Part shown: one piece after another, positions 57,094 to 64,000 of the stretch
Numbering within the stretch: the stretch's first letter is position 1
How the letters are laid out: each line of letters starts with the position of its first letter
NCBI GenBank assembly: GCA_038501785.1
Contig: JBAMJR010000099.1
Span: 1,067,501-1,131,500 of the forward strand
From: Myoxocephalus aenaeus
Lineage: Eukaryota; Chordata; Actinopteri; Perciformes; Cottidae
Direction of reading: 5' to 3'
Length of the DNA stretch: 64,000 bases
The notes under the pieces: generated by a model
What the model was told of the DNA's origin: nothing
Seen by the model: the letters and a program-made list of their open reading frames with translations, nothing else
The model's database searches: none
Program-made: the position numbers and the translations under genes

Positions 57094-58395
57094 GGGCCCT
57101 GTTTCTCGTACCTGGCTTACTGAGTTAGCGGGCTAATTGTCAGGATAAGATGACGTAGGTCTGGCTTATTCAGTTTCTCGAAGCAAGCTTAGATAAATCA
57201 CCATAGCAACACAGCCAAAAATGTAAACCTGCTCCAGGGCAGGCTAACTGAAATTCACTGGATAAGCTGGCCACTCCCACCGGACAAAAAAGGCAGCTCA
57301 CTTCCTCATTGATGAAGGAGCGATATTAGTTATATTAGTTTTATTGGGAGAGAGTTCTTTCAGATCGCCAAGATCCGTCCTTTACATCATCATGACTTCC
57401 TGTACGCGGCGCAATAGATTCTGCCTTCAAGGAATCATTTATTTACGAGAGCTTCTCGAGCCGCGGACACTGATCACCACAGGCGCAGCCGATCGCCCGT
57501 CTCACAGACAGAGACTCTCACCCGCTGCATGCCGTGCTGTTCTTAAGTTTATTTAGCGCTTAAGTAACTTATGGATGTGTTGAAAGCACTCATAATTATA
57601 TGACAGTGTTATTAGTACACCATACATATCATTATTGTAGAACATGATTAAGGTGGACTCATGATAAGAATACAGAGAATCACACACTGCTTCAATTGAT
57701 TGAATTTCTGATTATGAATAATACATATATACTGATCCGCCCATACACATATTCAAACTCCTAGTTATATGGTACATGTATATACACATATATAGTACAT
57801 GATACATACGCGCATACAGTACATATATCCTCATAAGTATATAGTAATGTGTATACTACTGGCAGCAGATACATTTAAATAAATATAATCTGATTGATTT
57901 GGGTGATGAAGGACTTAAATTTAGCCGATACATTTTCCCAAAACTGACACATTTAACTTGTCTGATATATTTGCGACGCTTGTGTCTCGCAGCGGGGCGA
58001 TGTTAAGGTGCATTCACACCAACAATGTTGCAAATGCGTTGCGAATATTCACAACGCGTTTGCTGTGAATGATTAAGGTAATAAATTCCTCATATGTCTT
58101 GATGATCATCTCCTGCTTCTCAGTGGAGAAATAAAAAGAGGTTCCTCTGAGTTTATTTGCTATTGTACTGTTAGAAGATCGTGGTGTCAGTGCTCGATTA
58201 TTATCCCTTCTGAAGAAGAGCGGGCACGCGCATTTATCCAGATGACTAATGTCTGGTTAGAATTAACGAGACCGTTTCAGCGCGGATCAGCCGTGAAGAA
58301 ACCCAGATAGCCTGATGTCAATCATCTCGCTAATTTAAGCTGGAGATTAGGACATTTGCTTGACTTTGTTTAGCCAGGTACGAGAAACAGGGCTC
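57094..58395 (+). mobile_element. Non-autonomous DNA element, copy 2 (complete)
   Basis: The left end GGGCCCTGTTTCTCGTACCT and the right end (complement GAGCCCTGTTTCTCGTACCT) are inverse complements with two mismatches, so both terminal repeats are present. The body is shared with 50787-51850. No obvious target duplication longer than 1-2 bp flanks it. The superfamily is probably Harbinger-like, judging from the terminal repeat style, but this is unproven. No transposase is encoded. Confidence 0.85.
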
Positions 58396-59664
58396 ATCTG
58401 ATATCATGATTGACAGCCCTGAATAATGACAGCAAGGAAATTATGAGTGAACATGTGTGAGGCATGAATAGCAGATGTATGAGAAATAAACTACAGGCCT
58501 ACGCTATAGCTTCATCCGGCTGGGCAAGGTAGTGGCTAGGGCAGTCGAAAGAGAGGTGAAACCAGAATTAAAGCCAAAAGAGGGTGTGAATGCCACGAAG
58601 TACTGGCAAGTTTAGACTTTCTTCTTGACAGCGCTGTGGTTTTAACGGTCAAGAGTTCTGTTGGTTTAACTTCCAATCTGGGAAAATATGGAAAGTAAAC
58701 AGTTTGTTAGCCTGGAACACTCACTAACCACAGCTTTATATTTCTTTTAATGTATTTTATTAAATATTAAATGTACATACAATCGAGAGAATGTCTGGAC
58801 AAGCTATTAATACCACTGACTGCTTTTAAATCTCGAATGAAAGAAAGAGGCAGCTTCCCAAAAATTTAAATGTTTCTTAAATTAACTCTACGTCACTCTC
58901 TCTTAGTTTTTAGTTTCTTTTAACTTGTCTTGTTCTGTGTTTTCTGTCTGTAACTATGTGTTGCTTATGCTGCTGCCTGTCTTGGCCAGGTCTCCCTCGA
59001 AAAAGAGATTTTTAATCTCAATGGGACTTCCTGGTTAAATAAAGGTTTAAAAAAAGAAAGAAAAAGGTATTCATCTGGATTTCATATTTTTGGAAACCAT
59101 AGCACCACCTCCAGAATGTCTACTGTATATTGCTTTATGGAAACTAATATTGTTTGCACGAGATACTGTAATGAGTTTCATTTACACTGACACAATGTTG
59201 CCTCTCATCTTCTGCATTTTCATCAAAATGGTCTCCACCTCTGACTGGAATGCAAATGATTTCATTGCAAAATGCTCATCGAAAATAAGTATTTACTTGT
59301 AATTCCTCAATGTGTGGTTCAAGAATACATTTTCAAACATGCCTATGTATCATAGCAGAAGGTAAAAACTTTATTCAACTAAATTGTATCATGTGTTGTG
59401 TTGTAATTTCAGCTGCTGAAAGAAAGCAGATGCCAGTTTAGTATAATTTCATCTTGATTGGCTGAAACGGTACAAAGGTCAACACTGCTGCTTCAGTTAA
59501 TATCTGAGTGTGAAATAGGACTAATTGCATCAGTATCATCCATATGTGTAGATGTTACTACTTTCAAAATACACATCAACTACTCAGTACCATTTAAAGC
59601 TAGAAACAACACAGACAACATCAGTCATCTCCTTTGTAGAAGGATTCAGTATGTTTACCCAGTT

Positions 59665-59666
<2 letters not shown>
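58396..59666. other. Gene-free stretch
   Basis: AT-rich DNA. The segment at about 58880-59060 (TGTTCTGTGTTTTCTGTC, then AATAAAGGTTTAAAAAAAG) resembles a retroelement or LINE 3' tail, but no coding part is attached. No gene seen. Confidence 0.35.

Positions 59667-59755
<89 letters not shown>
59667..59755. repeat. (GT)n microsatellite
   Basis: About 44 GT units without interruption. Plus-strand poly(CV) frames through it are artefacts. Confidence 0.98.
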
Positions 59756-59756
<1 letters not shown>

Positions 59757-61471
59757 GTGTATGTGCAATGAAATCAGAGGATCCGTTTCATCCTCTACAA
59801 TGAGTCAGCCTGAACCGGTTTAGTTGTTTGTGCCGCTGAACTCTATGGTGGTGATCAATGTAGCTTCAGTGTGGTATTATTGCAAGTTGGACATCATTGG
59901 GAAAAGCCAGAAATAATTCAATGAACACACAGAACATGCGTTACATTTGCAGTTTTTTCTGCAGTCATGTGTCTACAGCTCTGGAACGACGATACAAACA
60001 CACATAAATGTTAGGTAGGGGGATCCTCACTTAACAATTTTGGTAACCTTTATTGCATTTATACCGTTTGGCCATTGTGGGGAGATTAAACAAGCCAAAA
60101 AGGTTAGGTTCATATCTGTGTGTCATGACTCTTGCTTGAGGCTTACTGTAAACCACGCACTTCTTCTTCCCTTATATCTCCCTTTTTATTTTCTCTGTCA
60201 GTGTATTTCTCAATCCCTCCTACCCCACACACTTCTCCTGTCTATGCATAACTTATCTCAGGTTTAGTAACAAATCACTGATCCCTCATTCATTTTTCAT
60301 ACCGTACTCGTTCTTTACTCGAAAGCTAGAGGCGATAGAGAGTATGTGTTTGCGCGTGTAAGTGTGGGTGGCAGTGGGGTGCTTAGGGGGTGCCTGAGGC
60401 GAGACAGAACGTAAGCACAGCATGAGTAATGAAATAATGACTGAAATATAAAAGGACAAGGCAGGCCGTGCTCTCTCTCTCCGGGGGCCGACAGGTGTTT
60501 GCAGGAGCGCCGGTGCAGAATCCCTTAGAAGGCTGTCAGAGGACTGCTGCCAAGAAGTGAGGGTGCTGTAATTACAAACCATTTGCTTTGAGCCAATGCT
60601 CCATTCCTCACGTACCACAAGAAAGAAATGCAGACGGGTGCCTGGGTGGTCTGAAGGCCGTCTTTCTGTCGTGTCTTTTTATTTTCTCTGAACAAAGCAT
60701 TTCATTGAGCAAAGATGTGAGGATGGGTGTTTGGATTCAACAGTGTGTCGTGGTCCACATTTTCCTTTTGGAGAAGGGGTCAAAAGCCAAAAGGATAGAT
60801 GGTCACCATATTGCTGTATATGAACCAATGAATTGAAGGTCATAAACACAACAATGACGTATTGGAAGTATGTCTACATTTCCAAAGCTTTGAAGTTCCC
60901 CCTGTCAAAGTAATGATTGGATAGGTTAATTGATACGTAGTGTAATGAATGGGATCCATAGTGATTCATATTGGCATTAACTAAATTCTGGCTGTGGTTG
61001 TTTGTCTTGTACATAAAGCTGGCAATTAATGGATTTTCATCCAACAGGCACATCAGGAGCAGTTAATTAAACAATAAACTCTCCAAATGTCTGTTTCTCA
61101 CAGTCTACGTTTACACATTTTTATTTCCCTGTTCATTTTAGGCTGCTTTGACTCGGATAATTTATCAAGTGAGATTATTAACTGCCACCGTGCAAGTGAT
61201 GCAAATTGTTTCTCCGAAGGCATTTTTTTTTCTTTCTCGTGCATTGTGTTTTCTGCTGTGTCAGACTGAGATATCTCATTTGCAATATCTTCAAAAATAA
61301 TTTGCAATGCTCCTCAATTTGACATTTGAATCAGCCCTTAATTAAACATTTGAGAGTAGGTGCAGCAAAACAACAGAAGAGTTATCTGCAGTTGGGTGTT
61401 GTCGTGGTGAATCTTCACATGACAAAGAAGATTAAGAATACCCATGTGGTGGTATATTTTCTGAAAATAAC

Positions 61472-61475
<4 letters not shown>
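59756..61475. other. Gene-free stretch with a possible conserved regulatory segment
   Basis: Around 60960-61350 the DNA is dense in homeodomain-type cores (GCAATTAATGG, GTTAATTAAAC, CTTAATTAAAC) and ATTTGCAA words. This is the style of vertebrate conserved non-coding elements near developmental genes. No gene is seen. Function is unproven. Confidence 0.3.

Positions 61476-61520
<45 letters not shown>
61476..61520. repeat. (AAT)n microsatellite
   Basis: About 15 trinucleotide units. The poly(N) and poly(I) frames across it are artefacts. Confidence 0.97.
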
Positions 61521-61523
<3 letters not shown>

Positions 61524-63647
61524 GTTAAATAGAAAAACAAACAATACAATAATGTAAAAATTAATAGAAATATTAATCGATCAATAGAAACAGGTTCAGA
61601 GTAGCCCAGGAAGGAGGCGGCCGGAGAGGCCTAACGAAGTCCACCCCCTTTCTTTTCTTTGTCTCCTTGTGTTTAGTTTTCTTATCTTTTTCTCAAGGGT
61701 GTTCTTGCTTTAGGCCGTTGTATGAACTTAAATAGAACACAACATTGTAACAAAAGTGTATTACGCGATCTACAAATAAAGAATAGGATTTAAAAATGTG
61801 TTCAACAATTTTCCGTACTTTGGGGTATACACCAATGCATGTCGCAATCTGCAAATACCCTAACAATTTCAACACAAAACTGTTTTAGAAATGCACACAT
61901 CGCGATTAAATATTATACATACCATTATACATACATATGTTTAACTTCTTCTGACCATTTTGGTTATTGAAAAGCTCCCTGTGAATACAACTATAAAAAC
62001 AATTTGTCACTTTTGTATTTATTTACAGATTGTTAAATGTGTGTGCATGGTCCTAGTCCTGATATTGCAGCAACCCAGTATGTTCCTGTTTTGTAAGTGA
62101 AGCTGTACACACATTGCAGCAGCTGCAGTCATTATTGGACCAATCCGCAATGGGCAGCCCTGCATGCTTTGCCCAGATATTTCCTGAACCACTGGGAAAT
62201 ACTACCCAAAGAAAATAAATATTTATGCCACCTTAAGCTATCCCACAGGAACTTAATCTAGTCTCTGGTTCCTCCAGTTGAAATGCAAGTTAAGTTCCTG
62301 AGTTCCTGGGAAAGCTCCTGTCGTGGATACACCCAATAATATCCCATCGTGGGGTCACAGTTTGCAGTAGCGGGACCAAAGAAGCTTTGGTCAATCAACA
62401 GTTAAAATCAAAACAGCCTGCAGGTTCCTCACCTCAGCCTCCCAATGGAATAACAAACTCCAGTTGGACGTGTAGAGGATGGGTGTGTGTAATTGTATAT
62501 TTTTCTTGCCCAAGGACATCTCAGGTGGCGAGTAAGTGAGAAAAAATAGAGCAGCTAATTTGCATTGCATGCATAAATCAATTGTTAGTGATGTTCTGAA
62601 CTAAGCATCAATCTCTACCCCCTCCACCTTCTTGTTGTATGTCTATCAAATTAGCAACATCATTAACAAAGCCTCTTTCCAACATATATCATCCATTCTG
62701 CTGTCCAATCTTGTCTTTTTATTTAAAAGTGTGCTTGTTGGATACATAATTGTCATCAAAACACAATGTGTTTCCTCTTAACTGCTAAGGTATGCTTCAG
62801 TTAGATAAATTAAGATAGGCAGGGTATCTCGTTGATAAGGCAACAGAGAGTTTCCTGCGTTCTCATGACAGACAGAAGTGAAGAAGTCATGAATTTAAAT
62901 GAGTTTCAACAGCAATGAAGCACCGGAGAGCATTGCCAGTGCCAGGTTTACCAGGCCGAGGCTCGACACAGTAATTGTATGGGTTCATCCAAAGCTAGTG
63001 AGGTGTAAAATAGACTCAGTGGCAGCCCTTTTGTCTCCACTAGGCTCTGAAATCATATTCAGGGATAACAATGAGTTGTGGAGCTGCACAGAAAGTCAAA
63101 GCAACCTGAGACACGAGGTGCGGCAGAAATGGTTTGGTACAACTAAACAATTTGTATTGTACTTAAAGGACAGTTTCGATGCAGCATAACCACTTTGGTC
63201 ATTACGAATGGGTATACATTAACCAGAGTATGTTTAATGAAACCTGAATTCATTTGTGATGAACAAATGAACAGTTTGCTTATTCATTGAGTGGTGTTTC
63301 ATTAAAATATGCCATGATGTTAATTTATAACATGAAAGAAATGGAAGTCACTTCACTATTCAAAAAATGACTGAACCTTGAAGCCAGTAACCATTCCGTA
63401 GGTGACTCATAAGACATATTTTTCATTGAGAAATATGAAATTGATTTGAAACATTTTACGAGCATTTTACCTCCTTGCATCATAAACAGAAAATCTGTCA
63501 ACCACCAATCGGAAACATGCAAGCATACAGTATATCAGGTACTCAATTGTTCTGTGTAGTGTTGGGTTAATTCTTATATTTACCTCGCAACCATTGAGAT
63601 GGAGGATTAAGTTATTGCAGCAGTGACTTACTCACAAGACTATACAT
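61521..63647. other. Gene-free stretch
   Basis: No supported gene. A 96-codon frame at 62899-63189 has no recognised domain and is left uncalled. Confidence 0.35.
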
Positions 63648-63733
63648 CAGGGGCGTTTCTAGGATTGAAAGAAAGGGGTGGCTTAGCCCCAAGGGAACTG
63701 GCAATTTTTTTTAGGGCCCATTTGGGGCCGCGG
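63648..63733 (+). mobile_element. Possible left end of a DNA transposon
   Basis: CAGGGGCGTTTCTAGG at 63648 looks like a hAT-type terminal repeat of a kind common in fish. The other end is not found in the window, so the element either continues beyond 64000 or is a fragment. Confidence 0.35.
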
Positions 63734-64000
63734 ATATTACATTACATTTCATTTAGCTGACGCTTTTATCCAAAGCGACTTACAATAAGTGCAATTCAAC
63801 CATGAGTACAAACTCAGAACAACAAGAATCAAGAAAGTACAATTTCTTCAACAAAGTTAAACCACAAAGTGCTATCAGTAAGAGACATTTACGTGTTTTA
63901 CCATGTCCTGGATGTAGATTGGACCCGATCTGTTCGTAGCACGGTATGAACTTTTCTCAAATAACGAGAGAGAAATACTTTTCCTGCTTGTAAAGGAAAG
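63734..64000 (+). repeat. Widespread fish repeat, running off the window
   Basis: ATTTCATTTAGCTGACGC, then TTTTATCCAAAGCGACTTAC and AATAAGTGCA are words of an extremely common teleost repeat. It continues to the window edge. The family is not named here. Confidence 0.6.

Noticed and set aside
59458..59823. Open frames through the (GT)n tract, and similar frames at 25372-25641, 18867-19136, 44572-44997 and 61326-61544
   Set aside because: The predicted proteins are dinucleotide or trinucleotide repeat translations (poly CV, YI, N or I) and exist only because the microsatellite has no stop codons.
62899..63189. 96-codon plus-strand frame as a gene
   Set aside because: No recognisable family and no neighbouring coding signal. 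It was not called for lack of support.

Overview
The window is nuclear DNA from a fish, most likely a teleost. The evidence is its repeat content: hAT and Harbinger-type DNA transposons with intact target-site duplications, LINE fragments of the L2/CR1 and Rex3/RTE kinds, a BEL/Pao LTR retrotransposon, and long (TA)n, (CA)n and (GT)n microsatellites. I found no host protein-coding gene, tRNA or rRNA that I can support. All recognisable coding sequence belongs to mobile elements, and the rest looks intergenic or intronic.

The most unusual part is 162-7783. A 7.6-kb element is bounded by inverted arrays of a 21/22-bp repeat and carries three genes seldom seen together: a DDE integrase (275-1084 plus a downstream exon), a 524-codon protein joining a FEN/XPG-like nuclease core to a cysteine-rich CXC domain (3433-5007, minus), and a HECT-type E3 ubiquitin ligase (6081 to about 7612, minus, with one frameshift). 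The nuclease gene lies inside a second, internal inverted repeat of about 370 bp per arm. The interval therefore looks either like a multi-gene transposon or like one element nested in another.

From 8 to 39 kb the DNA is mostly gene-free. It holds a Harbinger-type MITE (8695-9458, TSD TAA), a compound palindromic microsatellite (9691-9864), an L2-like 3' end (12350-12936), a hAT transposon with a broken transposase (13974-16313, 8-bp TSD) that was itself hit by a second L2-like insertion (15566-16109, 7-bp TSD), a 1.2-kb hAT-like MITE (22712-23911), a perfect 31-bp hairpin (31178-31243), a SINE-like repeat (33341-33615) and a degenerate hAT remnant (35391-36193).

From 39.2 to 44.3 kb lies a rearranged BEL/Pao locus. 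A minus-strand copy has a premature stop and a 29-nt deletion. It is followed by a plus-strand, internally deleted copy enclosed by inverted LTR pieces. One small LTR piece appears to lack a 183-bp GT-AG intron.

From 44.3 to 64 kb there are a Rex3-like LINE fragment, a LINE interrupted by a 1229-bp hAT MITE with a perfect 8-bp TSD (49270-50498), two copies of one non-autonomous DNA element (50787 and 57094), a LINE with traces of an esterase ORF and an endonuclease joined to its 3' tail (about 55620-56700), more microsatellites, and two further repeat ends at the right edge. A homeodomain-site-rich stretch near 61 kb is the best guess for conserved host regulatory DNA, but that cannot be tested from one sequence.
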